A DNA stretch of 64,000 nucleotides from assembly GCA_038093975.1 (NCBI GenBank), contig JBBPTG010000131.1, positions 1 to 64,000 on the forward strand, in the 5' to 3' direction. The notes beneath the pieces were generated by a model. The model did not search any database and was not told the DNA's origin. It worked only from the letters and a program-made list of their open reading frames with translations. Positions 21,671-33,240 of this stretch are shown here, in pieces. The stretch comes from Chalciporus piperatus (taxonomy: Eukaryota; Basidiomycota; Agaricomycetes; Boletales; Boletaceae). The translations under genes and the position numbers were made by a program. Each line of letters opens with the position of its first letter. Positions within the stretch are counted from its first letter, which is position 1.

Positions 21671-23520
21671 CTACCCCCTCTGAACGATCTCCCAGCCACG
21701 ATACGCCCTCCAGAGCACATCCGAGACATATCGACTAAACGTGCTCCCCTCCGTCCCAACCACTGCCCATGCCCGTCCAAGGACGAGCGCGTCGACGATA
21801 GGGATAACGAACTCAGCCAGACGGACCCCATCGTATCCGTTCGTAAGCTCCTCCAGGTGTGCCGTCTTAGCCACGAACGAGGAGAGAAAAAATGTACACG
21901 GGAACGTTGCCAGCATTGGTGCGAGAAGCGGGTCGGTGAGTGGGTCTTGCGCGTCTGTCGCGATGAAGAGCGGGATGTTGAGCCGACTGAGAGCGCGCGT
22001 CGTGTGCAATCGGGCACGACAGGGTGCCTTTGGAGAGAATGTCCTCGGAAGGGGTGGTAGCGGAGGGTGTAGAACGCGCCGACTTGGGAGATCCACGGGT
22101 ATCTTTGGGGGAGTCAGAGCATCAATCTCGTCCTGCGTAGCGTCGCCGTCGTCATCGTCATCGCCATCGTCGGAGTACTTGTTGTCGTTGCCATGCCCAG
22201 CCGTCCTCGCAGCGACCGTCTCTGACAGAACCTGCTTTTCGAGTGACAAAGCCATCCGAGTATCGATACCAAGGACTTCGTGCACAAGCTTCCACCAGAC
22301 GAGCCTGACATTTGCTTGTGCGCCTCTCTGAAACCTGCCATCGCCCACACGTACATGAGCACCCAGATAGACCCTTCCAAGTGTTGCACGTATCCCATCC
22401 GCCGCGAGCGTCAGCTCTCCATTCGAAAACAACATGTTTCGTCGGACCTCTCCACGTATCCGTCGGTTCTCCTCGCGTCTCAGCCGGAGACGCGATGACC
22501 CAAAGAGTGTCCCGAGTTGGATGAGACGCTTCGATGAAGCGGCGAGCGTTTCGATGAGCACAGCATGGAGATACTTGTCGCCCGTCCGCGCGCCTTCAGG
22601 CGTGTCCACAAAATGGAATTCGTACGGATCAGTATCAGGGAGCGCGAATGTGTCGCCAGGATGCACGCCTAGTCTTTCCTCCATCCAGGCTGCGCTCAAG
22701 TTGGAGACCCGGATGAGCGGTTGGCGCGTCGCGAACGGGGTAAGGTCAACGAGTGAACTCCAGGGGACAAGCGTGTGCGTAAAATAGTCAGCACACTCGT
22801 CAGGGAGAGGTACATCCGCGGGTACGTCGGCGCAGTGAAGAAGCCCCTTCTTGTCGTCGAGGCTTAGAGCTCGTACAAGGGTGGAAGAACGGACATATCG
22901 CAGTGGGATGGCACCAAGGCGTGCAGGGGGGACAAGGAGGGTACGGTTGAGAAGGCGGGCGAGGACAAGTGCATTCTCGAGAGCAATGCGTTGGTTGTGG
23001 AGTCCACTGTGTGGAAGGTAGGCAAGGAAGGTAGCTATGGGGTCAGCCCGGAGCGCGTCGAGGCGAACATCGTGTTCGTCAAGCGCGTCTCGAAATGCGT
23101 CCCGTGAGTGTGATATGTTCATATGTACATCGAGCTTATCCAGGATAGTTGGACTTGCCTCAGGCCCGCCCGACGTGGCGAGCTGGCACGCGTTGGCTAC
23201 AAGTTTGAGCATCTACCCGTCAGCGAAACGAAACGACCACGCACAGCGCGACAGAGAGGGGCGAGATGACCGCACCTCGTCGTAAGTAGCCAGTACGCGC
23301 ATGCAAAGCAGAATAACGCGCCGCATGCGAGAAGCGCCACGATCGTGACCAGGCGACGCGTACGGCGGTAGGGGAGGTACGGCTTGGTTTGCGATGATGG
23401 TGTTTGGGATTGACGTAGGTTGGAGGACCCGGGGCGTGAGCTGCGTGGTGGACGCATGCGGTACGCGCCTTTCTCATCTGACACGGAGGGAGACTGGAAT
23501 GCATACCGCGTGGTCGACAT
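21671..23520 (-). CDS. Type II membrane O-fucosyltransferase-like glycosyltransferase
   Basis: Exon 1 (ATG at 23520) codes a cytosolic N-terminus (MSTTRYAFQSPSVSDEKG), an arginine-rich stretch and one transmembrane segment near residues 60-80 (TIVALLACGALFCFACAYWL), the pattern of Golgi type II enzymes. After an intron near 23270-23190 the main exon carries the lumenal domain. It has HNQRIALENALVLARLLN, the nucleotide-sugar binding start of the GDP-fucose protein O-fucosyltransferase fold, and ends with VGTEGSTFSRYVSDV, the conserved C-terminal motif. An acidic insertion (SDDGDDDDDGD) separates the halves. The exact splice junction is ambiguous: the obvious donor is out of phase, and a 62-base intron to an acceptor near 23190 keeps frame. 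Acceptor substrate unknown. Confidence 0.75.
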
Positions 23521-24329
23521 CGTTGGTGAAGAATTCGCTCGTACACGAATGACCAGAGTAAGTGTTTGTTTGTTCTTGTTGAATTCCAAGGGCGTCGGTC
23601 TAAATATGGCATTCACCCTCTTCACTTCTTCTGCAGTCACATTGACTCGCGAAGGATTGTGCAAAAACGAAGCACGTCACCAAGTTCCACTCGTACTCAG
23701 TAGAAGGGAGACCTGAAAGACAGCTCTGAAAGATAGTAAGAATGGGAACTGGATAGCAAGCAGCTCCTTCCGAGTGCTTTGCATCCGTTACCACTACAAA
23801 TGCCAATGACACTAATCTGGCTCGTTCTGGTTTGCTGCTTCGCCGGCCGTCTTCTCATCAGCGGGAAAACTTCGTCTGCTTGCCACGCTCGGTCCGTAAT
23901 TAGGGTTGGTCAACTGACTGACACTTGCCAACCTTTTTTGCTTTCTCCTCGCGGTCCCCATGCTCTTTCGTCCTGGAAACCGTTCATATTGAAATCTTGT
24001 TGGTGTCTCAACTCAAAAGCGCAATCCATCCAGATGTCTCCATTGTACCCGAGTGTATGAGATTTTTGACAGTGATCTGACGGTGCGTCACTTTGCCCAC
24101 TTTTACCATCAGTCGTACGTATCCCACTCAAGCTCTCTCATGCGGGCCTCGCTTTTCTTACGCCCTTGCTATCGACGGTCAGGCTTCAAGTTTGTCCAAG
24201 TTTTAGCGATAGTACATTCCTCGGATTCTCAAAGAAAGCCTGAGCGGGCGCCGGGAAACATGATGCTCGCCGTGACTCCCAGCTTAGATGGCGTTTTTAT
24301 TATTATTCAAGTTGCTTACTCCACGACTC

Positions 24330-24425
24330 CTTTCACTGTCGGCCTACCACATCGGCCTGCCGCCCCATGAGCCACACCGACGGTCGACATGAGTGCTGCG
24401 CCGATGCAGCGAAAGCTATGAGCTG
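24330..24425 (-). pseudogene. Decayed MGST3 exon
   Basis: On the minus strand, after a possible acceptor (CTCATAG), the sequence reads FRCIGAALMSTVGVAHG. It matches FRYVGVALVSTVWLLVWQ of the intact MGST3 gene downstream. The next 33 bases also align with the intact exon (about 21 identities by eye) but contain a stop in the matching frame. No other MGST3 exons are visible nearby, so this is a relic. Confidence 0.45.
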
Positions 24426-25692
24426 AAGGCAAACATGAGTGCCAATAATGCAGGTATGCTGGCCGCAGCCGTCAGGAAGAATTGAACGGTGCGAGTGTTG
24501 ACACCGAGGACGATGCGTCGAGTCGACAAAGGGGAAGCAAGGAGACTCCCAAGGCGATGTAGCTCATTTCAAAAGAATGCCTTGCATTTCAACTGCCCGT
24601 GCGGCTTGTATTGTCGTCTGGTTGTGCGAGCTTCACTCTGATTTCGACCAATTACCAGTATACTCGACCAGGGGCGGAGAGGCAGTCCTTCTCACGTCGA
24701 AGTCGCCATGGAACGCGCACCAGCATATTGATGGAACGACAGTATCAAAGTAAGTCAGAGCTGCCGATCAATAGACTGTCGTACTCTTCACGCTGCGGAT
24801 ATCATGTTTGACTCGAGCCAACTTGATCTGTTCAAGCGCTCGTGGGAATGACCCTTGCTCCGAATGTTGGAGTATCATCTGATTCATCACCTGGACGTTC
24901 TCCAGATCTGGCCTGTTCCGGGCTGCTACCAGACTACTACTTCGGAATAAAACGACCACTAGAGTCTGACGTGGCCTTGGCCAACTCTTCTGTCATCGTC
25001 GGTGCTCCGCTTTCTTCCCCACACGGAACGTGTCATGCATGGTTCTTTTGCCTCTCGCGTTTGGGATACCTTGGGGATACCCCACAACATCAAGCGTCGA
25101 TCCACGTAGCAGTCATTTGAATCTCTTGATTGCATGATCCTTCCCTGAACAATTCCGCCAGTATCGGTCCGCATTAATTTTGCGACAACCCGTTCCTGAT
25201 CCCGGACGATCGAGCTTCACGTATACTTTGAGCGTCAACCAGCTCGATGGTCTTCTGTAAGTTTTGCAATACTTAAAGTCCTCTCGATTATATAGCTCAC
25301 TTCTGCACAGGGATTGCCGGGCCTCGTCGAAACTATTCACTGATATTTCATCCAGCATACATCTATGCCGTTGCTATGTGCCAACTCTTATACCCCATAC
25401 CAGCTCACCGCGCGAGCCGTCCGGGGCCCCGCGTACTGTTAAATACATGACACCTTCCGAGTTTGCTATACGCCACCACTTTGGATATGGAAGTCGCCAG
25501 CTCTCCTCATTCGCATGTCCTCTAAAGTGTGTCTCTCTCTCGCACACCCTCTCTCGATCTATTTTTCTCCTTCCATCGAGTTTCGCTGGCAAAGGCTGTT
25601 CACCCGTGGAGCCGACGAAAATTTGGATGTCCCGTGAACATCCGTTGACCTGTATCATGACATTATGCCGCGCGGAGGTTTTTTCGAAGGTG

Positions 25693-25698
25693 TATAAG
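25693..25698 (+). promoter_or_regulatory. TATA-like box of the GH16 gene
   Basis: TATAAG lies 65 bases before the GH16 start codon, a usual distance for a fungal TATA element. Confidence 0.4.
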
Positions 25699-25757
25699 AG
25701 GAGAGGGAGAAGGCTGGTCGAGCAAGAACGAAACGACTAGTCTCTGTACTCTTCTCG

Positions 25758-27359
25758 ATGGCGAACTCGTTGTTGTCTTTGGCCTTCATCGCACTCACTT
25801 CCGCCGCTAGAGCGCAAGGTGCAAGCTACAGCTTGTCCTCCAGTCTCAGCGGGCAAGCGTTCCTCAATGCCTTCCAGTGGCAAGCGATCGCTGACCCCAC
25901 TCACGGGCGAGTGTATGTGGATATCCTTGCCGTCGATTGAATGTTGTTAGTCTGATAGTCTTCATTTAGCAATTATGTCACTCAAGCGACAGCGCAAGCC
26001 GATGGTCTGTACTCTGTCTCCGGGAGCACTGTGACCTTGCGTGCGGACGATACTACCGTCCTTAGTCCCTCCGGACCGGGACGAAACTCCTTCAGACTCA
26101 TGTCTACCAATCAGTACAGCACTCACGTTGCGATGTGGGCGTTTAGATTGTCTTTTGGTTACTTGGCTGATAGGTTTTCAGATTTGACATCGGCCACATG
26201 CCTGAGGGATGTGGTACTTGGCCCGCAGTTTGTGAGTATCTATTTTTGTCTTGCTGATCGACGGTGCTCAATTTCTTACAAGGGTTCGTTTGATTATTGA
26301 TGTCGATGCAATCACTACTGACTCATCGGCTCCGTTTCCTTCTTAACAGGGTGCGTCCTCAGGCTCTTCACTTGACGAGTGTTCCCCAGATACTGACTTT
26401 GACACTAGGAAGTCGGTAATAATTGGCCAAACCAGGTTCGAGCTAGATGTATAGTTATCGTCGCAATTACTAACACGAGTCTTCAGGGTGAGGTAGACAT
26501 TGTTGAGGGCGTCAACAATCAGTCGCCGAACCAGGTCACTTTGCATACCAGCGCGAGTACGTACCTCGATGATGCTACTATCGTACTGTTTCTAATATTT
26601 CGAAGACTGCACCATGCCAGCGTCTCGGACTATGACTGGGTACGTTCTCGATATTGCCCACGCGGAAAGCCCCAAACTCATATTACTTTCTAGAACTAGC
26701 AAAGGCACTGACTGTGACGTCTACGACACTAACAACGCCGGCTGTGGTGTTGCTGTCAATGATATCAACAGCTATGGACCGAACTTCAACAAGCTTGGTG
26801 GTGGCTGGTGAGTTGTTCAAATTTTCTCTCAATTGGTACACGGAATGTACTAACGAGGCTAGGTATGTGATCGAGCGGAGTGCGACTTATATCTCGGTAT
26901 ACTTCTGGGAGCGGGGCAGCTCATCTGTCCCCTCCCAGGTTCGGAGCCCTGGAAGCACCGTCGATACCAGCACCTGGGTAATTGACTCTATTCAATCCTT
27001 GTGTCGCATCACTCATGCAACGTCCAGGGCGAGCCTGTGGCTTACTTCCCCGACACTAATTGCGATTTCCCGAGTCACTTTGGACCTCACAACATCATCA
27101 TCAACCTAACCTTTTGTACGTGAATCTGCTTGCCGTGTGATGAGTCTTAAACTGGAGCAATAATTCGCAGGCGGAGATTGGGCTGGTAACAGCGGCGTTT
27201 ATGCCGCCTCTGGATGTCCATCGACGTGTGTTGGTAAGCAGCAGCACCTACTCGTCCGTCGATGACGTTGACTTTTTGTCTTTAGACTATGTGAACAACA
27301 ATCCGGGCGCATTCACGAATGCATTCTTCGAGTTCAACTCTCTGAACATTTACCTGTGA
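25758..27359 (+). CDS. Secreted GH16 beta-glucanase with two single-nucleotide exons
   Basis: Joined exons: 25758-25912, 25970-26134, 26182-26231, 26283, 26350, 26409-26435, 26487-26556, 26606-26639, 26694-26807, 26863-26977, 27028-27115, 27171-27233, 27286-27359. They total 957 bases, 318 residues. A signal peptide (MANSLLSLAFIALTSAARAQ) is followed by a laminarinase-like GH16 domain with GHMPEGCGTWPAVWEVGNNW and the catalytic E-x-D-x-x-E in GEVDIVEGVN, where the first Glu is nucleophile and the last is acid/base. Later come PHNIIINLTFCGDW and a cysteine pair near the end. GH16 enzymes cut beta-1,3(4)-glucans in fungal or plant walls. The Trp codon before EVGNN is built as T, G, G from three exons; without both one-base exons the frame is lost. 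Confidence 0.9.
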
Positions 27360-28565
27360 CTTGAAGTGTAAGAGGTATCTAGGAATCTTTATGCATGTAA
27401 TTGTATGTTTTGAATTTGGAGATGAATTGTAATTACGGATCACTCATAGTAGGGGGTACTAGCAACTTGAATCAAAGATGACTCGAGCCACAAGTATTAG
27501 GCGGAAAAAGTAGACGGAGAAGAAGGAATCTACATGATTGTCACCAACTATACGAGTTGATTGAAAAAAAAAAAAGTTCAAGTTTCTTGTTTATGCTTGG
27601 CAACGTCAGATATCAGGTCAGCGTTTAACGGTTAACTTCCTGCCACTGGCACCTGGCACCCTCTAGCCAACGATAAAAATGTCTGCCACGCTCCGAGGGC
27701 AACAATGTTGGTCTACGGTAGTCTCCAACCAGACGTTCTAGGAACCCGGCAGGGCAGCGACCAAAACGGCTGGGTCGAGACTAGGTCTACGGATTGTCTC
27801 GCTGACGCGGCGGGTGTGATAAACTCTAATAGTAATACTTCCGGGTAGCTCAGGCAGTGTGACCCTTTCTACTGCATTTGTCGTGGTACATAGCTAGGGA
27901 GAGGAATGGGTCCTCTCTTTCTCTTCCCGGGCCGTATCAGTGGCCAAATCCCGCGTGGGGGTTCCCCCACGCCGCTGACGCAGTTTTTTCGCGTCAGCGG
28001 GCCAGGACCGAACCATGAAATGGTGCGTTGCGTGGTTCATTGTTCCCTTCCGACGGAATCGCAATCCAAGATCCGAGGCCGAGGACTCGATACCTCTTTT
28101 TCCGCATAGCGACCGACATATGTATGTATGACAGCATCAACTTGAAACGATACGTCGACTCGACTAGACCTTTTTGCCATGAACTTATTGGATCGGAATC
28201 TAGCTAACAATCGTAGGATTCATTTCGACTGGCCGATTTCTACTTAGTAGTGGCACCCCAAGCCTGCGCGTTTCACCTCCTCTTCACGGTCTCTTTACTG
28301 ATATGTATTACTAGACTTTGACATGAAAAAGGGCCGAGCATGCTGCGGCAAAGTACTATACAATCAGCCCATCATGATGGAAAACCACAATGCTGTGATT
28401 CGTAACACGCGATATTTGCTTACGATCAATTGCGCCGAGAGAAGACGTTGTCTTCCAACTTCCATCGGATGGGGTCATTCAAGTTCAGCTCCTACTATTC
28501 TCCGTCGGAAGGGTTAGGTTAAATAGAGACTGCCATGGTGAGTTCAGTCCAACAAATCGCGGGTG
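27360..28565. other. Intergenic region with tandem perfect hairpins
   Basis: No coding signal is recognised across 1.2 kb. The stretch includes two abutting perfect inverted repeats at 27953-28000 (listed separately) and the upstream region of the P450 gene. Confidence 0.5.
27953..28000. repeat. Two abutting perfect hairpins
   Basis: Hairpin 1 has arms GCGTGGGGG (27953-27961) and CCCCCACGC (27964-27972) with a 2-base loop. Hairpin 2 has arms CCGCTGACGC (27972-27981) and GCGTCAGCGG (27991-28000) with loop AGTTTTTTC. The stems share one base and are free of mismatches. Confidence 0.85.
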
Positions 28566-30718
28566 ATGCAATTCTCGGACTTACAACTGCCTGAAGACAT
28601 AGCGGGCGTCGTCTATGCAGCGACGGGCATCGTCGTCGCAACGATCGTCATTTCGAAGTTGTTGAAGGGTTCTGCCGTATGTGACTCGGGAGTCATCTTT
28701 CAATTTCGTGCCCCCTAAATGTTACGTCTCTAGCTCGACGTCATCCCAACTGTTGGGTCGAGCGGGTGGCTCGGATCGTGGTGGGCTGGTTACAAGTATA
28801 GTTCCAACGCCACTCAGATCATTCAAGAGGGCTACGAGAAGGCAAGCATTTCCGATTCCGGTGCTTTCTGCCTGCGCCCGTTAGCTAAACGAGTTTGCAG
28901 TACAAATCTAAGCCTTTCAAGGTCGCAGATATCAACCGCTGGATCGTAGTCGTGAGCAGTCGTGAGCACATGGAAGAACTGCGCAAAGCCCCAGATGAAG
29001 TGCTTTCTTTCATGGACGCGGCAGACGAGGTGAGCTAGGCGTCCAAGCTTCGGGCACTCAGAATTGTGGTTGAAATGTCCACAGGAATTGCAAACTAAGT
29101 ACACGATGGGCCGCGAGATCATGCACAATCCATACCACATCAACATTGTGAAATCACAACTTACTCGGAGCATCGGAGAGTCTTATGACGAGATAAGAGA
29201 CGAGATCGTCACATCATTTGACGAGGTTTTGGATCTTAAGGGCGACGGTGAGCAGTTACTGTTATTAGGATTACTGCATTTCTCACAGGGCATGGTTGCA
29301 GAGTGGAAGAGTGTGCCGGCGCTCTCGGCTATCCAGAAAGTGGTCTGCAGGACCAGCAACAGATTCTTCGTTGGTCTCCCTTTGTGTGCGTGTTTACCCG
29401 CTGGTTTGCTTTCTGCTTCACCTTGCTAAGAATCCGTACAGGCCGTGACGCTGACTGGATTGACCTCAATTTGCGATATACCCTCGAAGTCGTCGATGGC
29501 GGGCGCGTCATCAAACGTTACCCCAGATTACTAGCCCCGTATGCTCTATCTATTGCTTGTACGAGAGATACACTCACCAGGCCCTGAAAAGGCTCGTCGC
29601 CTACTTCATGACTGATGTGCCAGGGAGCACAAGCCGCGGTATGAAGCATCTCCGTCCGCTCATCGAGGAGCGACTGAAGCAGTTGGAAGAGCACGGGGAC
29701 GATTGGGCTGACAAACCTGTTCGTCGGTCTCAGGTTACTTGTTGGATGGTTCTCATCGTCGTTTTGACAGAATGACTTTCTGACATGGTTACTGGAGGAG
29801 GCTGAGGGGCCGGAGCGCTCGGTGAGGCTGTGGACGACCCGTGTGCTGTCTGTCAACTTTGCTGCTATTCATGTGAGGGTCTCCGTGTTATTGACATCGA
29901 TGCTTGGTGGCTGACCTTTTATGTAGACCAGCTCCAACGTACGCATTAGTGAGATGATCACCTATGAAGATAACTAACAAAATGATTTTCTGCAGAGTTT
30001 TGCTCATGCTCTCTTCATCCTCGCTGCGAATCCGCAGTACGTCCAGCCCCTCCGTGAAGAGGTGGAATCGATCGTCGAGCAAGAGGGCTGGTCGAAGGCT
30101 TCGATTGGGAAAATGCGCAAAATCGACAGCTTCTTGAGAGAGACCCAACGCATCGAAGGAATTGGATCCCGTACGTCCATCTCATCTTGTTGCGTTCACA
30201 ACGAGCAGCGTCCTGACTTTGATGTCGTCAGTGAGCTTGATGCGCAAAGCCCTCAAGGACTTCACCTTCTCGGACGGTACGTTCATACCCAAGGGAGCAT
30301 TCGTCGTATCTCCTTCTCGATCGTTACACCTCGACGATGACTTGTACGAGCACGCAAACGTCTTCGATCCGTTCCGATTTTCGAACATGAGAGACGAGGA
30401 TGGAGAGGGCACGAAACACCAATTTGTCTCCACGAGCCTCGAATATCTTCCATTCGGACACGGCAAGCACGCATGGTAAGCCCACTTTTCGCAAGTTTAT
30501 CTTTTCTTCTTCGATTAATGGGATATTCCTGCTTCACACACTCCAGTCCCGGTCGCTTCTTCGCTGCCAACGAGTTGAAATCGATGTTGGCACACATTGT
30601 GGTTACGTATGACGTCAAACTGGAAGAGAACGCGACGCTCCCGCGAGGCATTCATGTCGGCGCTGGTAATGTGGCCAACCCCTTCGCGAAAGTTATGTTC
30701 AGGAAGAGGACTGAATGA
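28566..30718 (+). CDS. Cytochrome P450 monooxygenase
   Basis: Multi-exon gene starting MQFSDLQLPEDIAG, with a hydrophobic N-terminal anchor (VVYAATGIVVATIVI) that places it on the endoplasmic reticulum. Recognisable segments include GREIMHNPYHINIVKSQLTR, IQKVVCRTSNRFFVGLPLC, GMKHLRPLIEERLKQLEEH and AAIHTSS for the I-helix oxygen-binding site. LRETQRIEGIGS covers the ExxR region, DPFRFSNMRD follows, and the haem loop FGHGKHACPGRFFAANELK carries the cysteine ligand. The intron splitting that Cys codon fits GT-AG. The pattern resembles ent-kaurene oxidase-like P450s common in Agaricomycetes. Substrate cannot be inferred; no terpene cyclase or polyketide synthase is nearby. Confidence 0.92.
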
Positions 30719-31050
30719 GGTTACCAGAATGTGGAATGTATTGATGAACTTAATTACCAGGACGCACATGCATCTTAGACCTAATATATCTCTTTGAATT
30801 CGGGACCCGGGTCCGTTCGAGAACCACTCGGTCGTGAACGGCTAGTCAATTCGCGGTTGCGTGTAAGGGGGAGGACCCTGTCTATGGAGGAAACTTCAGT
30901 TATCAGTAATTACGTCTGACAGTCGTTCAACCTAGCATTCTGTATAAAACTCCACATTTAAGCCAAGAAAACCTACTATACCGCTGTGAGACAGCTTGCA
31001 AGCCTGACAATGCATTATCCACGTATAAAGTGCCAATGATCATGGTCCAA

Positions 31051-31972
31051 TCAGCAGGCGAAAACGTTCAAATCAAATTGGCCAGAAGCCGAAACGTCGG
31101 TATGCTGGTGACCGGCTGCGTAGCCACTCCAACTACAGGGTTCAAGGATCATTCATCCATCTTGCAGTCAACGCTTAACAGTGGAAACTCACCCGCCAAA
31201 TGGTGCACTGATGGACAAGGACTAGATCATGGATTGACATCAATACCCCTGGGCGATCGATAAGGAATGGCCCTTACTTCTGAGTTGTCGTAATTTGCAA
31301 ACCACAGAGGAACCGAGTTATCGAGCACGACAGAATCGGAACCAAATATATTTGCCCATTGCTATCGAAGACATTGGCTTTCTGACAGAACGCATCATCC
31401 GATAGAGTATCACTTACGCCAGGGCTGCTGTAGACACCCCAGACGTATCCGGATGCTTTGACGGTCGCAATGATTTCCCGAGCGACAGCCAGGTTTCCAC
31501 TGTACCCATAATTCCACTAACCAGTGTTATGAGCGATCGGACGATGACGCAATACGAAAGAGCATAGAATACATACGTTGTTGCAGTACTTGGTGTCCAC
31601 TTCGAAATCAACCCAGATCCGGTGAGCGTTCATGCGGTTGTTATTGAATGTGGCGCCAATCTCTGCGAGTTGGTGGTCGAAGGGTTTGCATGCATTGTTG
31701 GCACCCGTGCAGGGGAACCAGTTCGTATCTATGTTGGTATATCCAGCAGCAACAGCGTTGTTGTAGGAGTCCACGAAGTTCGGGTCAACGGAGCCACCGT
31801 TCGAGCATGCTTCTGAGTAACCACGTATAACGGCTTTGGTGAAGCCTTCTGATAGTGCCTTTGCGTACGTAGACTGAGAGACCAAGGTAGAAGAATCTAC
31901 ACCATATATCTTGGCAAGGGACGGGGCCGCCAGAGCGATGGCAGCGATGGCGACGGTGGAGGGGGAGAGCAT
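31051..31972 (-). CDS. Secreted GH25-like lysozyme
   Basis: ATG at 31972 opens a signal peptide (MLSPSTVAIAAIALAAPSLA). The mature part starts KIYGVDSSTLVSQSTY, with the Asp of the GH25 first strand, and continues FTKAVIRGYSEACSNGG, AAGYTNIDTNWFPC and RIWVDFEVDTKYCNN, where D-x-E marks the catalytic strand. Exon 2 gives WNYGYSGNLAVAREIIATVK and YVWGVYSS. Later exons give VPLWFANYDNSE, SAPFGGWSGY and the end SASGQFDLNVFAC. It matches the Entamoeba-type lysozymes found in basidiomycetes, which cleave peptidoglycan, suggesting a role against bacteria or in feeding. The gene is convergent with the P450 gene, 332 bases apart. Confidence 0.88.
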
Positions 31973-32496
31973 GATCTGAGTCAAGAGACCTCGAGGCTCT
32001 TCATTTTTAGACTTACATCTTGCGATACTCTCTTTAACGGATTGTTGCAAAGAGGGCATTCGCTTGACCACAGGAAACAGACACGCGAATTTGCTCCCGG
32101 CGGGATCTATCAATCTCAGAAAGTTTATGTGGTGGCACGCCACTGGATGGCAGCATTGGATTCAGACACTCATTCTGGAAGGACCAACTGACCATCGGCT
32201 GTGATGATCAATCCTTTTCGTGATCAACATGATCTCAGATGGATGATAGTTAGCACCGGTATCGTCGGAGCAGTGTGTTAACATTACCAGGACTTCTCGA
32301 TCGAGAGATGTGGGACATCGTTACATGACGTACAATTGAAGCTCGGAACTTACCAGCCAAAGAAACCAATCGAGAGATTAACAACGGAACCAAAGACCCT
32401 CTTTTCCCAACCCCCAAAACAGAGACCCTTTTCCATCAAGCACCCACGAGCAACAGATACGCAACCCATGCCGACCCCACAAAAAGCCCTATACCG

Positions 32497-33240
32497 TCAA
32501 TATGTCACTATCTCATCGCTCGGAACCCGCCAAACCAACACACGCACCTAAAAGTGGGATTTCCCCAACCACCCCCCCGCATGTGTTTCGCTATCCAAGC
32601 GACTCGCTTTAATCCGAGTTCTCGACACGAAAGAAAAGGGTACGCACCTTGGCAGGATCTCCTGACGTATACCCGATGGTGAAAAGCACGCGGGAGAAGC
32701 TCCAGAATGCACAAGCTGCTGCTGCGAGGACGGGGTACTTTATTCCCATTACGAGCGTCCTACATCATAAATATGTATGAAAACGAGGACGTCATGGACA
32801 GACATCTGGGGCTCACGTTATGAGGATGATAGGCAGCTGCTCCAACGTGTTCTGGTGTGCCCCTGTTGATTCACCGTCACGCACCCTCCTTATATCATCA
32901 TGAAAAGCAGTCCAGTCGGCTCTGTCCACTCACGTTGTGCACAATTGAACACAAGCGCCTCACGCGACGTCAAAGTCTCTGCCTTCTCAGCATACACTGC
33001 ATGTGTCATATGAGTGCATGGTGGCCACATTGATTGAGACAATGGAAAACGTACGCTGAGGATATGCAATCCCCGATTTCTTACGGTGTCCTTGAACCAC
33101 TATAACCTGCCAGACTAAAAGCCAGACAGTCGACACGAGCGCTACGCCGACGTAGCGGAATCTGGGCGTGTGTTATGAACGCTGCCATCGACTTTCAAGT
33201 TGGAGGCAAAGACTTACCCCTCAGGAATGACTATCGACAT
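32497..33240 (-). CDS. Microsomal glutathione S-transferase 3 (MAPEG family)
   Basis: Five or six short exons on the minus strand. The protein starts MSIVIPEG at 33240, then FRYVGVALVSTVWLLVWQ and GHRKKSGIAYP (helix 1 and loop). VYAEKAETLTSREALVFNCAQ follows, then AHQNTLEQLPIILIT with the HQN-type glutathione-binding region. The next exon gives LVMGIKYPVLAAAACAFW and RVLFTIGYTSGDPAK. These are MAPEG hallmarks. The enzyme is an ER membrane trimer that conjugates glutathione or reduces lipid peroxides. The last exon after GDPAK is uncertain: two reading choices stop at 32497 or 32508, and neither matches the usual short glycine-rich tail well. Confidence 0.85.

Larger units (their letters stand above)
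23521..25757. other. 2.2 kb without an intact gene
   Basis: Only scattered short frames occur. A minus-strand stretch near 24330-24425 resembles an exon of the MGST3 gene found at 32.5-33.2 kb (listed separately). The last 70 bases hold the likely promoter of the GH16 gene. Confidence 0.5.

Noticed and set aside
23190..23277. Simple intron with the strong GTGCGG donor in the O-fucosyltransferase-like gene
   Set aside because: That donor is in phase 2 and no nearby acceptor keeps frame. A downstream GTGCGT donor with an acceptor near 23190 fits better, though it is unproven.
26232..26408. A nested (twin) intron in the GH16 gene instead of two one-base exons
   Set aside because: Removing the whole stretch joins T directly to GAAGTC, which creates a TGA stop and loses the conserved Trp. 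Two extra bases must be kept.
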